From positions 106,223 to 170,222 of the forward strand of contig CBFFRP010000253.1 of NCBI GenBank assembly GCA_965644295.1: 64,000 nucleotides of DNA, written 5' to 3'. The notes below the pieces were generated by a model. That model did not search any database. It was not told where the DNA came from and worked only from the letters and a program-made list of their open reading frames with translations. This stretch comes from Paraphysomonas bandaiensis. Lineage: Eukaryota; Chrysophyceae. Positions 1-11,641 of this stretch are shown in pieces (within the stretch, counting starts at the first letter, position 1; each line of letters starts with the position of its first letter). The position numbers were made by a program, and so were the translations under genes.

Positions 1-1755
1 ATTACTGAACCGAGACAGTACTCCCACTGCATAGGCAATATCCGGCCTCGTGTTCATCGATAGATATAGTAATGCACCTATCAGCGGCCGATATGGGAAG
101 TTATCTACTATAAGCTGTTCCTCCTCGGTATGCTCATGCCGCGCCCCTTTTGCCACTAAATCCATTGCTTCCGCCGGTAGAGGACTCTTCCGTACCTTTC
201 GCGGTGGCCCAAGATACTTTTCAAACTTTTCTAAGATCTTAGCCGCATATACTGATTGGTCAAGACGAATATACTCTGGCGTTCTTGTGACTCGAACATT
301 CAGAAAATGTTCCATCTCGCCCATATCCTTCATATCAAACCGGGCACACAGTTGAGCTTTAATATCCTTCACTATGTTGACATCACGACCTAACACTAGG
401 ATATCATCCACATATATCGTTAATAATATCAATTCATCGCCCTTATACTGATAATACAAACACGGGTCTAATACACATGGTTTAAAATGCATAGATCGTA
501 TGAATTTATCCAATGTTTTCCACCACGACCGCGGGGAACTCCGAAGCCCGTATAACGACTTCTTCAACTTAAAGCAGTACCCCTCAGGCAGCTGAAAGTC
601 CGGAGTTGCCTTCATATATACATCCCCCTCTATATCTGCATATAGAAATGCGTTAGACACATCCAGTTGATGAATTACCATGTTCATCACGAAAGCTATG
701 GCGATTAACAGTCGCACTGTTACCCCCTTAACAACGGGTGCGAAATGGTTCGCCCAACCACTCGACTGCTGTCCACAACCGATTGCTACAAGACGAGCCT
801 TATATCGGCGGACCTCTCCCTCCTTATCGTACTTCTTTCCATAGACGTACTTGGAGTGCAGTGGGACGACTCCGTCCGGTATACGAGTCACCTCCATGGT
901 ATCTCGCTTCGCCAAACCCTCTCGCTCTACACGGCGAGCTCGTCTCCACTCCCTGTGCTCGGCACTCTCCAAGGACTCACGATGTGTCTGAGGCACTGTC
1001 GACTCTTCCGCTGACATCCACACTGAGTCTGCCTCCTGTAAAAGGTCACTCACATCACTCTCATCACTCAAATGATGGATTTGTCCTAACACCGACACAT
1101 TCGTTACCGTCCTTGGAGTTCTTGCGCGTTTGCCGTGCGGATGATTCTCGGCAGGGGTCCCTTCCCCCGAAGGTAATGCTGAGTCAGCCTGGGGCTGCAC
1201 CTGCCCACTTTCCGACTGCTGTGGCACCACTCCGCTGATACCGCCGTCACGGTTGTCAGTAACTCTGGCCCTAACCACCCTCTGCGCAAGATCCTCTGTC
1301 ATCTTCTTGATGTCAGCAATATGAATAGGAGTTTTATCCTCCACTTGAACCTGGTTACCAGTAACCAACGACCGGTATCCCACAATAAGTCCCTTCCTTA
1401 TCACCACTCTGTTAGTCTTGTATAGCAGACCACCATCCTCATGGTGCTTTCCGATAAGATACTCAAACTCACCCGGTTGACGAGCCTCGGGATCTATAGC
1501 CACTTGAGCCTCCTCCAGCTCTCTATAATAATCCTGAGACCTCTCAGGTACCGATTCATCAAATAATACATGTACAGAGTGTACTACGGTGTCCCCCACT
1601 AGCACCTTGTATCCTTTTCGATCAGCTGGATACCCTATGAAATAACCTGTCATTGCTTTGTCCTCCCAGTCCTTCCTCCTGTCGGCCTTGGGTGTTAGCA
1701 CATATGCTTTGCACCCCCATTTCCGTAGCCACGATAGGCTGGGAACGCTCCCCCT
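1..1755 (-). CDS. Copia reverse transcriptase/RNase H, copy 1, partial
   Basis: The minus strand continues the polyprotein in the next frame after the homopolymer indel and runs off the window edge at position 1. It corresponds to copy 2 positions 59000-60759. It includes the acidic linker, the RT block with KARLVAIG and LDVSNAFL, and the YVDD catalytic motif near 407-418. Copy 1 lacks both later insertions seen in copy 2: the junctions near 1603 and 292 read straight through. RNase H lies beyond the window edge. Confidence 0.8.
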
Positions 1756-3968
1756 GGGACACACTCATATGGAGACATCCATCCTTGCCACGTCCGAGTT
1801 GGCATTCGTCGCACAATGTAACATGCAGTTTGATAAGCATCAAACCAGAACGACTTTGGAAGTCCAGATGCCGTCAACATCGTCAGTGTCATCTCCCCAA
1901 TTGTTCGGAATTTCCTCTCAGACACCGCGTTGAGCTCTGGCGTGTCTCGTGTTGTATGTGACACCCGAGTCCCATATCGCTGCAACAGATACTCTCTTAT
2001 CTGCTGACTAATAAGTTCGGATCCTCCATCGGCATGATACTCCACTATACGGTTCCACCCCTCGTACTTCACTAAGTGGACCTCGCACAAGTGTCGTAGA
2101 CATTTGAACACCTCCTCTCCGCTTCGAGTCCTCAATCCATATTCCCATATCATCTTTGTTGCTAAGTCCGTAAATAGGAGCACGTACTTATACCCTTGTC
2201 TGGATTCACAATTGAGGTAGACTGAGATGTCCGCTGTCACTCGTTCCAGAAACCTGACTGCGCTTAGCTCTTCGTTGTCCCGTGATTTGAACGAATGCCT
2301 GGTTATCTTCGCCTTGGCACACCATTTACACAGGGGTTTCTTGCAACTCTTCTCCTTTGCCTTCGAAAGGTGATGTCGTTGTAGTCCTGATCCTCTGAAT
2401 AACATGTGTCGGTGAGCTTCTAATAACTTCGATTTCGAGACATGTCCAGTACGCTCATGTAAGCGATCCAACGCATCTTGTCCTGTATTATCCGACAAAT
2501 TTACCTCCTCCATCTGATTGCACATAGACACATTTGGCAGATTTAACACCTCCATCAAGTCCACATACGGCATTCCTCCATGCTCATCGTACTCTCCAGT
2601 CAACACCTCGTTTCCAGAGTCCAATTCCACGATTTTAGGCTTTCGAAGCAGTTGTAATCCGTATCCCATTGATCTCAGCATTCCTCCTGACACAATGTTC
2701 TTCACCGCTTCTTCACTAACTCTGATGTCTCTCCATTCCCCGAATGTACCAGTTCCCTGTGTCTCCAATTGAGAACCCTTTCTAGTTAGTTGGATTGCCC
2801 CAAACTCAGGAGTAAATGACTCCAGTGCAATTTTATCCTTTACTATAAACAGTCTTTTACTTGCACAACTGTCCAGATATACACGAGGTTCTTCCGACGT
2901 ATCCACCGATAGCAAAACCTCTTCTCCAAACATATTCGCTTCATCATCCGACGACTCTCCGTCGTTGACGTATTTCTTCCATTCTGTCTCGAATTTCCTG
3001 TTCGATTTTCGAGGATTCTCATTATCCGGGTTTTTTATGTTCTTCCGTTTTTTCGACTTGCACTGTCGGGCTTTATGACTAAAATCTCCACAGATATGAC
3101 AACCAGTATAATCCTTTGATCCTGGCTGCTGCACACTCTTCGAAGCCTTTTCCTTTGTCTTCCCTTTTCTTTTGAACTTATCCATTTTTCTTTGTCGTTC
3201 CTTAGCATAACAATTCGCTGCTACATGTCCCTTCTTCCGACAAAATGAACAAACCACTGGCTCCTTCGACGCCGTAAAATTGATCTCTTCAGATTTGTCT
3301 CCCTTTAGTTTCTTCAGCTGCGTCATAGCCTCGTCATACTCTTCACAAGCCTCTTTCACCGAATCAAATGTAGTTGTTGCTTTAGGCATCATCGCTACCG
3401 ACATCCATAAATCATGTAATTCCTCTATCTGCAGCGCTGCTTTTATCTTTGCTAATTTACTTGCCTCTGTCTGCGGTTGTCCCAATTTTATGAGCTTCTG
3501 GATTATACCGTTCAGTCGATCTACCCCAACAGACACCTTTTCCCCCGGCCTTATTTTGAACGAATGGTATTCTGCCGTAGTCTTCTCCAATACAGTCCCA
3601 ATCTCGCCTCTGAACCTATCAACCAGTGTCTGAAGGAGCTCACTGGATAACACCTCCTTAGCAGGATCATCAGCAGGTAAAATTGCCTTCCCCTCCAAAT
3701 ATTGATTGGCTACCTCCAACACATCAGGGTCATGCTCGCAAGCCTCCCAAATAGTACTAACACAGGTATCATTACGCTCTCTCCATGACTCTAAATTCCT
3801 TCCTCCGGCTGGCGGGTCCTCCAAGCCAAGATGGTTTCGGTTTTTCTTCATTAGATGCATCTTGATTTTTCTCGCTGAATAGTCTGCTTGGTTCTTGTCA
3901 AACCGTAGCTTCTTGTCATCTTCCCCATCCCTACAACTAGCATTCGCTACCATAACAGAAGTTGACAT
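1695..3968 (-). CDS. Copia gag-protease-integrase, copy 1, ended by a frameshift
   Basis: A 757-residue frame starts at an ATG inside the 5' LTR. It contains two CCHC zinc knuckles of the gag nucleocapsid, CSFCRKKGHVAANC and CHICGDFSHKARQC. A protease-like LDSCAS motif follows, then an integrase HHCC zinc region (HERTGH to CKWC) and the integrase core with its D, D and E residues (TADIS, HADGG, AVSERK). The frame is lost near 1750-1754, where a C run on the plus strand has five bases and copy 2 has six. The last residues before the stop are therefore out of frame and not native. The expected product is a polyprotein assembling virus-like particles and carrying out integration. Confidence 0.85.
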   Translation of the reverse strand: MSTSVMVANASCRDGEDDKKLRFDKNQADYSARKIKMHLMKKNRNHLGLEDPPAGGRNLESWRERNDTCVSTIWEACEHDPDVLEVANQYLEGKAILPADDPAKEVLSSELLQTLVDRFRGEIGTVLEKTTAEYHSFKIRPGEKVSVGVDRLNGIIQKLIKLGQPQTEASKLAKIKAALQIEELHDLWMSVAMMPKATTTFDSVKEACEEYDEAMTQLKKLKGDKSEEINFTASKEPVVCSFCRKKGHVAANCYAKERQRKMDKFKRKGKTKEKASKSVQQPGSKDYTGCHICGDFSHKARQCKSKKRKNIKNPDNENPRKSNRKFETEWKKYVNDGESSDDEANMFGEEVLLSVDTSEEPRVYLDSCASKRLFIVKDKIALESFTPEFGAIQLTRKGSQLETQGTGTFGEWRDIRVSEEAVKNIVSGGMLRSMGYGLQLLRKPKIVELDSGNEVLTGEYDEHGGMPYVDLMEVLNLPNVSMCNQMEEVNLSDNTGQDALDRLHERTGHVSKSKLLEAHRHMLFRGSGLQRHHLSKAKEKSCKKPLCKWCAKAKITRHSFKSRDNEELSAVRFLERVTADISVYLNCESRQGYKYVLLFTDLATKMIWEYGLRTRSGEEVFKCLRHLCEVHLVKYEGWNRIVEYHADGGSELISQQIREYLLQRYGTRVSHTTRDTPELNAVSERKFRTIGEMTLTMLTASGLPKSFWFDAYQTACYIVRRMPTRTWQGWMSPYECVPGGAFPAYRGYGNGGAKHMC
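3944..3952 (-). other. tRNA primer binding site (initiator Met type)
   Basis: On the minus strand this reads TGGTAGCGA, complementary to a tRNA 3' end of UCGCUACCA. Its first eight bases match the Ty1 primer site, which pairs with initiator tRNA-Met. It lies inside the gag reading frame, 16 bases downstream of the gag ATG. Confidence 0.65.
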
Positions 3969-4245
3969 TATTTGCTAAGGTTTACTATTCTCAACTGATA
4001 AGATGAAATTATAAACATTACATGATAAAGAACCTAAGTTGTGTTCGATGTGTTCAACACCATTCATTTACTACTATAGTGTACAAACCACACACTCAGT
4101 GATCGTATCCTGTATAGTCATCCACTTCTACTTCAGTTTCATACTACATAATATAATGTACTAATTACATATATATCTTTCGATCCTTGCATCTCACATA
4201 ATACTGCACTCAATTGCAAGTATATAGAATCTTCAGATCTCAACA
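3953..4245 (-). repeat. 5' LTR of copia copy 1
   Basis: Read on the minus strand, the LTR starts TGTTGAGATCTG at 4245. It matches the LTRs of copy 2 base for base over 260 bp (3986-4245). I extend it to 3953 because the tRNA primer site TGGTAGCGA begins at 3952. The exact inner boundary is inferred, since it does not end in the usual CA. Confidence 0.75.
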
Positions 4246-4507
4246 TATAGTATAAAATATAAAAGGTCATTATTAATGTAACGGTTGGTTACGTAAGTAA
4301 ATATGAAGAGCTATATAGTATATGATTTATATAACTATTGCAGGAATTAAGTTATACCACATATACTCACTACTCACACTTGCATAAGTATTATCCTATT
4401 TACATCCAGTTCTAACAGAACACTAATACCAATTCCTTAAGATAAGAAACAACATTTCGAGTATGTTTTCCTATCATAACCGTAGTTATCATATCACACG
4501 CAGCATA
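3986..4507. other. Left flank: LTR and AT-rich spacer
   Basis: Apart from the LTR (to 4245), the stretch 4246-4507 is AT-rich and non-coding. It forms the 3' flank of the MFS gene. I see no gene or further repeat in it. Confidence 0.6.
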
Positions 4508-6364
4508 CTACATGACTTCACGGTTCGTCATATACATGGACGGATACAAATCCGAAGCCCCATGCCACCCACCAATCTCAGTCCCACTATCTGTACTGCT
4601 ATACGCTCGTCTAGAAGGAAGATAGTTAGGCGGATGAAGAGCTTGTTTGAGAAGTGTATTAGCATATTGGTATGAATTTCCGCTTGCATATGTGTTGCTA
4701 TCGATCATTGAAAGAGGAGAATTGTATAATGATACGACACGATTGACGTAGAAAAAATTGTGAACGATAGTGTAGGCTCCAACCAGGAGAACAGACATAA
4801 GGTATATACAAGTTAAAACAGCCCCGGGGCCATAGGAAATAACTGCTGATGTGATTAAGTAAGGCACACAAGCCATCCCTCCAGCTCCGCCCAATCGACC
4901 CAGTACAGCTGACTGGGCATCCCTACACACACCGGTTAATTAATAATACAAGGCTCAGGAGCTCACTTACATAGTGTACCCATAGTCGTTGGCAATGGAG
5001 AGGGTAAGAGAAACTGTGGTGCTAATACCAAACCCAAGTAAACCTATTCCAATACACAGAGCTGCCGCAGAATCCATACCCCATATTGCTAGCAGCAGCG
5101 CAGACGCAAGAATAAAAAGTAAATATATCCTCAATAGGCAACTGGTAGAAGTGTTAAGTGACAGCGGCACTGACACTGCACACCCAAGAGCTCCACAGAA
5201 AAAGTACACGCCCATCGCGAGCCTCACAGGCATTTGAGGGACAGAAATAAGTACGAGGTAGGCAGGTATCCAGCAGGTCACAGTAGAAGCCAAAGACCCG
5301 TGCAGGAACAGCAAACCGGCCAGGAGATGCCTGGCGGAAGGTGGAAGTACGTGAATTGATGCACCAGTAGGAAACCTCTGAGCGCTCTTAAGTATTCTTG
5401 ACGTAGCATATGCAAGGGTACGGTTAATGGTAGGCTCATATGAAGGGTCTTCTCGGTCTCCACGACTAACAGCGCAGTACTCAGTAGCATTCAGGATACT
5501 TGGTACCACCTCTTCGGGGTGCATATCCATAGCCCGACTATTAGTGCCCCCACTGCCATTGTCTAAAGCAACTTCCAATGTGAAGAGTTCAGTTGACAGA
5601 AGAGCATCATCCATCACAACGTTATCCAGGTCACTACTATCGATGCTTTCATTGCGGTGCATTTCTAAGAGATGTCGCCGCTCTTCAAGGATAGACACTG
5701 GACTACTCTGGGGGCTATCAACGGATCTTCCGTACCCGTTAGGAATGCGATCAAATGTTATCCACCGAACATAAAGAAACTCGCCAATAAGCCCAATAAA
5801 ACAACTCATGCTTAATAAACCAATCAAGAAATATGTTCGGGTTACTCCACAACTCGTCATAGAGAGAGCAGGGAACACAGCCGCCAGCGCGAATAGGCCG
5901 GATTTGGCCTGCATCCAAGGCTGCACGCGCTGACCCCACATCTCTGCCAGAGCCAGAGTAGAAAAATTATCAACCGCACCAACTCCAAGAAATTGAATAA
6001 AGTACAGATAATTCAATATGGGAATTGAGGTGATAACAACCATAGCAAAGGCGGACCACGCAGATATACTGATAAATATACATGTCAATACAGTCTTCGA
6101 CCATTCAAACTTTTCTGCAGATATTAATTTAGCTGATATACATATTCCACAGAAGTATCCGATCCCGGCAAACGCAAATCGTGCTGCTCGTGACTCTATC
6201 GAAATGTGTGTATCATTTAACTGTAGAGAGAATGCAATGCCCAGTGCGGATACTATACTCCCACATCCTACCTGGGCACCATAGATTGATAGAGAGGCAC
6301 ATATTCTACCCAGATCATCCCATCCGATAAGACATCCGATCGCTTTAGGACCATATGAGGACAT
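4508..6364 (-). CDS. MFS transporter, MFSD4/sugar-permease-like
   Basis: Two exons, 4971-6364 and 4508-4922, join at ...TAC ACT AT/G GAT GCC with a 48-bp intron (GTAAGT...GTGTAG), giving 602 residues. Hydrophobic segments fall into two bundles, separated by a long acidic/serine-rich loop at roughly residues 210-320 that follows YVRWITFDRIPNGYGRS. The segment EMWGQRVQPWMQAKSG, followed by a glycine/alanine-rich helix, resembles the MFSD4/FucP branch of the major facilitator superfamily. The substrate is unknown, though sugars are the usual cargo of that branch. The protein is a membrane protein by composition. The first intracellular RxxxxG/R signature is weak, so the family call rests on overall topology and one local match. 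Confidence 0.65.
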
Positions 6365-6563
6365 GTGTTATCTATATGAAAGATGGATGGGCCCTCTACA
6401 TAGAGAACAATGCTATGAGGTAGTGTGAAGAGGGTATCGTGCTGTTAGAGATTGAGTTAAAGTGATCTGCTGCATAAAATATCCAGACTCAAAAACACAT
6501 GAGTCAGTTGAACAACTACACACCCATATACAGTACATACTACCCAACCGTCAAAATACACAC

Positions 6564-7073
6564 GTACATACATACATACATACATACATACATACATACA
6601 TACATACATACATACATACATACATACATACATACATACATACATACATACATACATACGTACATACATACATACATACATACATACATACATACATACA
6701 TACATACATACATACATACATACATACATACATACATACATACATACATACATACATACATACATACATACATACATACATACATACATACATACATACA
6801 TACATACATACATACATACATACATACATACATACATACATACATACATACATACATACATACATACATACATACATACATACATACATACATACATACA
6901 TACATACATACATACATACATACATACATACATACATACATACATACATACATACATACATACATACATACGTACATACATACATACATACATACATACA
7001 TACATACATACATACATACATACATACATACATACATACATACGTACATACATACATACGTACATACATACAT
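6564..7073. repeat. (CATA)n microsatellite, about 510 bp
   Basis: A nearly pure tetranucleotide array with a few CGTA variants (near 6658, 6970, 7043 and 7059). It sits between the divergent starts of the MFS gene (ATG at 6364) and the BAF-like gene (ATG at 7229). Open frames across it encode only HTYI or MYVC repeats and are not genes. Confidence 0.99.
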
Positions 7074-7228
7074 GCATCAGTCCACGTTGAGGACATGTTC
7101 TGGAAATGGTTTCTCAGTGGACTGTTTAGGACATTTGTGGCATTGGTATCCACGAATGCTAAATGCAATCGTGTCATAATATCAGACGTAAGTATTGCTG
7201 CATTTGATTCAATTCATACATAGTAATA

Positions 7229-7626
7229 ATGGTAAGTAACCCTGTCCGATGATGGTGTGTGTCATTCTCACTGCTTGATTCTGTTAGTCTAAAGGATTCG
7301 ACCCCAACAAATCCGCTATTAGTGGCGACAGCATGGGTGCCTTCATTATGGGTAGGGTGACGGGAGACCTTCTTGAGGTCCCTGGTATCGGCCCGACTGC
7401 CGTAAATAATTTACGACTAGAAGGAATAACTACTACGTATCAGCTGTTCGGGAAGTTCCTAATGTTGAAGGGAGAAAGAATGTCCTGTGCGGAACACTGT
7501 GACGCATTTTGGAATTGGCTCAATTCAATCGGAATCAATTCACATCGCTCAGGGATTGTTCGATGTGTTGCTGAGAAATTGGATACTATGTTTCCGGGAG
7601 TGTATGATGCCAATCAATTCCGTTAA
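7229..7626 (+). CDS. BAF-like DNA-binding protein (barrier-to-autointegration factor fold)
   Basis: The model is ATG at 7229-7231, a 56-bp intron 7232-7287 (GTAAGT...TGTTAG), then 7288-7626, giving 113 residues starting M-SKGFDPNKS. The body has a helix-hairpin-helix segment, VPGIGPTAVNNL. It is followed by TYQLFGKFLMLKG and a tryptophan-containing helix (FWNWLNSIGI), the order and spacing seen in metazoan BAF (GIGEVLG..., VLGQFLVLKK, WLKD). BAF proteins bind double-stranded DNA as dimers and link chromatin to the nuclear envelope. Whether this homologue does so is an inference. The protein is slightly longer than the 89-residue animal BAF. An in-frame ATG at 7333 would remove the N-terminus but keep most of the domain. 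Confidence 0.65.
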
Positions 7627-9120
7627 AATTGCTGTATTCTGTTAGTAAATATAGAGAATCTTGCATACAATGTATTACTCTTTGTTTACGACATAGTGCA
7701 TTGCGGACGAACTTGGAATAAAAAATTAAAATATAGAAACACATCAAAATTGTGTAGCGTGAGCTTATGACACTGTTTATGATTTAACCTACTCTACTGT
7801 ATAAAAGAGTAGTATTAGACGATACGTGTAAGTTACATGTACATAACGTTTGAGTACTTTTTCCAGATCAACACTGAAGTAAATGATATATGAAGCCTTG
7901 GACCGCTATTATTCATAACACTGTTTTCGAAAAGGCAGTCATGAAGATGCCAGGAGGATTAAAAGACTCACTTACCAAGTTCAAAACGACAACACCGCGC
8001 AACAGGCAATAAAAGCGAGCACGTCTTAACAAGCAAACTTGATACCGCACCATGAAGCACATGCATGCCACAACCAATAAGGTTGATAATTATTAGAAGC
8101 ATTATTATTAGAGTTAAGGTTGCTATGTTAGAGCTACCTTTCTTACGCATGTTTCGTCGCCTCTGGAATAAATTACAGTTGAGCAAGCTATGTTGGCAGC
8201 TAATGTAAGTGTAGTATCAATTAATAGAGACAACAAGTAATAATTGCAATCATATTTTACTACAACCTACGCCAATTTATTATTACGCAGCCCTGAGTTT
8301 AAATGTTGCTCTCCATGAATCTTGATGAGTTTTCTAATTACTTATCCAAAGTCTGAGTAAATACACATATAACGTTTAGTCACTACATTAAGTGCTTTTA
8401 CATTACGATCAAACGACAACCAACACAAGCACTACATGATTATGACTACGAATTATCTTTGTTTTCTTCTTCTGGGGACTGCTTTAGTAGCACCCCTGTT
8501 TCGCTTCTAGTCCCAAAGTGAGCTCATGTTCTTCGCAATAACACACACATACGCACCGGTAACAACAGCGGGATTTTCACAGAACTCTTCTTTCCTAGAT
8601 TCAGTTACATTTTAAGAAGTAATAGCCTCAATCAATTCAAAGTCTCGTTGCACCATGTTTAGTGCGTCTTGTAGCTGGCAACGTTGCAGTAGAGTGCACC
8701 TAAATCTCAGCAAGCTTGCAATAGAAGAGAGGCGCATCTTGCTTGCTCTAAAGTGGAGTAAAGAAGTAACAATTCCTCAAACACTTGCTGATCTTCCCAT
8801 AGCGAATCAAGCTCTCAAACAATAGTGTGGGCATAGTGAGGGCATTGTAAGGCTCACTGAACTCACTGTGAGGTTATGCGCTAGTAAGAATTCTACAATG
8901 ACACTTGAAAACCCCGAGTTTTTTAGTCTAGAAAACCTATTTCTTTAGAAAAAAAATCGCGATATATCGCGAATGGTCTGCCTCCTCCATACACAACAGC
9001 AGGTAGCTTATACAGAGTACTAGAGTACACTCGTAAGAACTAGACTCAGCTGTACTGTATATATATATATATGTATGTCTATATTAGCCAGTGTCATTAT
9101 ATCATCCTTATATACTAAAC
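7627..9120. other. Non-coding spacer, 1.5 kb
   Basis: No convincing gene. The stretch contains a member of a dispersed AT-rich repeat (about 8227-8285) and a short TA run at 9057-9071, some 50 bases upstream of the TIM22 start. A minus-strand frame at 7968-8186 has no recognizable domain. Confidence 0.5.
8227..8285 (+). repeat. Dispersed AT-rich repeat, member 1
   Basis: Shares the block AAGTAATAATTGCAAT...CTACAACCTACG with 17950-18010 and, inverted, with 36749-36800. No coding capacity. It could be the end of a small non-autonomous element. Confidence 0.5.
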
Positions 9121-9819
9121 ATGTCATCTCAATTACCTGAACCATATCGAAGATCTGTTTCTATTTATGGATCACATACAGAAGGCATGCCACTGCCCTT
9201 CTATCGCCAGACTCCTCTCCCTATCCCTCCTGAAGAGGTCCCTCCATATCCTGCTGCTGCATTTGAAGGATGTGGATGGAAGACTATACAAGGAGTGGCT
9301 ATAGGTATATACTATAGCCTCTGTATATATCATACTCACATACACACGTATATATAACATACACATACATATATATAATAACACCTGTATTAATATTTTT
9401 GCCTATCCCTTCATATATAAGTATGTGAGTAATTGTTGCTGTGTGCCATAGGGGCGATTGCTGGGGCGGGGTTTGGGCTTATTATGTCAGCATTAGGAGG
9501 CGACACAAGTGGTGTTCGGATATGGAAAGGTAAAGAAGTTCCGCAAGCTCCACTCAGAGAGCAGTTGCGAGCGGGAGTCAAATGGACCGGGGGTAGAATG
9601 AAAACACTAGCGGGACAGTTTGCGGTTATCTCAGCGCTCTTCGGGGGTGTCGAGTGTGTCATAGAAAAGTACAGAGCTAAGCATGATGTTTGGAATTCAG
9701 TAGCATCTGGTTGTATAGTAGGTGGGACACTTGGTGCGCCTTCTGGGCCGACTGGGGCCTGTGCTGGTTGTCTTGGCTTTGCTGGATTCTCGCTCTTGGC
9801 TGATAAATTAATGGAATAA
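9121..9819 (+). CDS. TIM22: TIM22, mitochondrial inner membrane translocase core subunit
   Basis: Exons 9121-9304 and 9452-9819 join across a 147-bp intron (GTATAT...CCATAG), giving 183 residues. After a proline-rich N-terminus come glycine-rich membrane helices (GVAIGAIAGAGFGLIMSALG). The Tim17/22/23 signature follows: a helix ending FGGVECVIEKYRAKHDVWNS, then SGCIVGGTLG. In Tim22 this E...YRAKxDxxNSxxAG pattern is characteristic, and the length fits. The protein forms the channel inserting multi-spanning carriers into the inner mitochondrial membrane. A start at 9091 (leucine/tyrosine leader) is also in frame; I prefer 9121, where MSSQLPEPY opens the conserved-looking part. Confidence 0.85.
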
Positions 9820-10509
9820 AATTTTATATGTCAATACATGGATTAAATGTTACATATATCACTACGATGTTGCTTCTGGATAAATATGAATACTTGGTCC
9901 AGGACAATAACATGCTAGCATGTAATTTGGTCTATATAACAAGCAGTGCGGCAAGTATAGTAGAGCCGTAACTGTCCCATTCTGTTAGCGTTTTAGAAGT
10001 GATTGTCGTGATTGTGCATTCAGTTCGACATGATAATACAGATTTGGTAATAACCAAACATAATACTCAAGTGGTTGTTATGGGCGACCTCATCAAAAAC
10101 TTAAGAATCTTAGCGTACTAAATAGTTCTTGTTAAAATCGGATAATTCAGTATAGATGTCATTGCCCAGAGCAGTTCTCAAAGTAAAGCATTAAGCATTA
10201 GTACTAGTATTACTTAAGAATATTCAATATTGAGCAACGTAAAATTGAGCAAAAAATAAATTTTCTTCAGTACAGTTCGTAAAAACTTTGAGTTTAGTTG
10301 AATAACTATATCCTTTTTTAACTATAACCGTACTTTAGTAACCAAGTCTTCAACGATAGTTGTTTTCTGAAATCCCAGTCAAAACGCATTGATGCTGATG
10401 CATCTATTAGGAACAAAAAGTCCACTGGGTTCTGCCTCAACCCAACAGTTTCTTGGATGCTTGCATATACCGCTTCAGGATTGCCTGCACGGTTGATTTG
10501 CCCCCTACA
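9820..10509. other. Non-coding spacer
   Basis: AT-rich sequence between the TIM22 stop and the von Willebrand A-like remnant. No gene, repeat or RNA seen. Confidence 0.5.
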
Positions 10510-11125
10510 TTAATGGAGACTCCCTTTGCAACCTTCAGGGCGATGAGGGGCAAGATCAATCGCAGGGCAACTGCATCTCGAGCAGGCAGATACATGACCC
10601 GCTTTTAGAGCAGAGTAACTTGAGCTTGCCTCATCACAGGCTGAGACGATTTCAATGACGAAGCAGAAGTTGTAAGGCGGTGCATTGAATTTCTTGAGAT
10701 TATCGGCTGCACTCGTCAGAGTATGCTGGCTACTATTGTCACCACCATCTGTCAGAATCGCCAATACCCAAGGGCGAGAGTGGTTTGCAGTGGAAAGTTG
10801 CTGTTAGACTGAAACAGAAGTAGAATCCCAGAGATGAGTGCCATTACTCTCTCTCGTTAGTCATTCTGCAGCACAGACCGAGACCGATCATCGCCATATC
10901 CTTCGAACCCAGAGTGACAATAGGCTTGTATTGAGTGTGGAATCCAGCCACAGAGCTTCGATCAATAGCTTTCATTGTTGAGTAGAGGAATTGTGCCGTA
11001 TTTTGAATTGCCACTGCAATCCTTGAAGTCGATGACACGCCCTGAGAAGTTATTCCGGGAGATGATCTTTTTCCGGGAGGAGCAGGTGCTGGGCTGTGTT
11101 TGTCTTGTGACTCACAAGCACCCAT
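10510..11125 (-). pseudogene. von Willebrand A-domain-like protein, probably degenerate
   Basis: Two minus-strand frames, 10844-11125 and 10510 to about 10802, look like halves of a vWA domain. The first starts MGACESQ, a typical myristoylation/palmitoylation N-terminus, and holds a helix ending KAIDRSSVAGF. The second has ILTDGGDNSSQ, the usual TDGxDN strand end, and a cysteine-rich tail. The metal-binding DxSxS motif expected before the first helix is absent. I could not join the frames with a canonical intron and consistent phase: the donor-like GTAATG at the end of the first half is in the wrong phase. It is either a decayed gene or a gene whose exons I have mis-assembled. Confidence 0.35.
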
Positions 11126-11429
11126 TGCTACGAGTTTAGCTTAGTTCAGCTTAGTTTATTGGGTGTTTGTTGATTCTTGTCTTTGGTGAGTGAAAATTCC
11201 TGTTCTGCACTTCCGGATTGTTCCTGTATAAACATATCTTCAATCGGCAGATTTCAGTTTACTACAATCTATCTGGTGTTTGGTGATATATATCCGAATA
11301 CAGACAGTGTCACAGTATACTCTGGAGGTACAAAATCAGGTGTTTTCACTCTAGAAAGTAAAAATATTGTTTTTTTAATATTATGATATCACTATATTTC
11401 TGTGCAGAGGCCTGCAGCAGTAACACTGC

Positions 11430-11530
11430 GATATACTAGAAGTACATACAGCAGTACATACAGCAGTACAGAAGACACACAGCAACACAGCAGTACATAC
11501 AGCAGTATATACCAGCATATAGCAGTGTCC
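11430..11530. repeat. AGTACATACAGC minisatellite
   Basis: Imperfect repeats of a 12-base unit around AGTACATACAGC upstream of the EGLN-type gene, within the head-to-head interval between the vWA-like remnant and 11642. Confidence 0.7.
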
Positions 11531-11641
11531 ATATACAGCAGCACATGCATCTACGTATCTCACTCATACCATACACAATCACTTCACTTAACTAACCCAC
11601 TCAACCAACCAACCAACCAAACCAAACACACATACATACAA

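Larger units (their letters stand above)
1..4245 (-). mobile_element. Ty1/copia LTR retrotransposon, copy 1, 3' end outside window
   Basis: This is a minus-strand copia element whose 5' LTR lies at about 3953-4245. It is followed by a gag-protease-integrase-RT-RNase H coding region that runs off position 1. The order integrase before reverse transcriptase defines Ty1/copia. The sequence is almost identical to the plus-strand copy at 56508-61775 as far as the window shows (about 4.2 kb). I found only a two-base difference near 2754 and a few small indels. The 5' flank outside the LTR begins at 4246; the far LTR and its target-site duplication are not visible. Confidence 0.95.

Noticed and set aside
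738-1238. Plus-strand frames inside copia copy 1, and their mirror images in copy 2 (59518-60018)
   Set aside because: They are antisense shadows of the polyprotein and recur identically in both copies only because the elements are identical.
6457-7223. Long open frames of HTYI or MYVC repeats across the CATA arrays (also near 20551-21123, 31560-32328 and 53683-54400)
   Set aside because: They arise because a tetranucleotide repeat has no stop in several frames; there is no independent coding evidence.
7968-8186. Minus-strand hydrophobic frame
   Set aside because: Short, no neighbours or splice context, and no recognizable motif.
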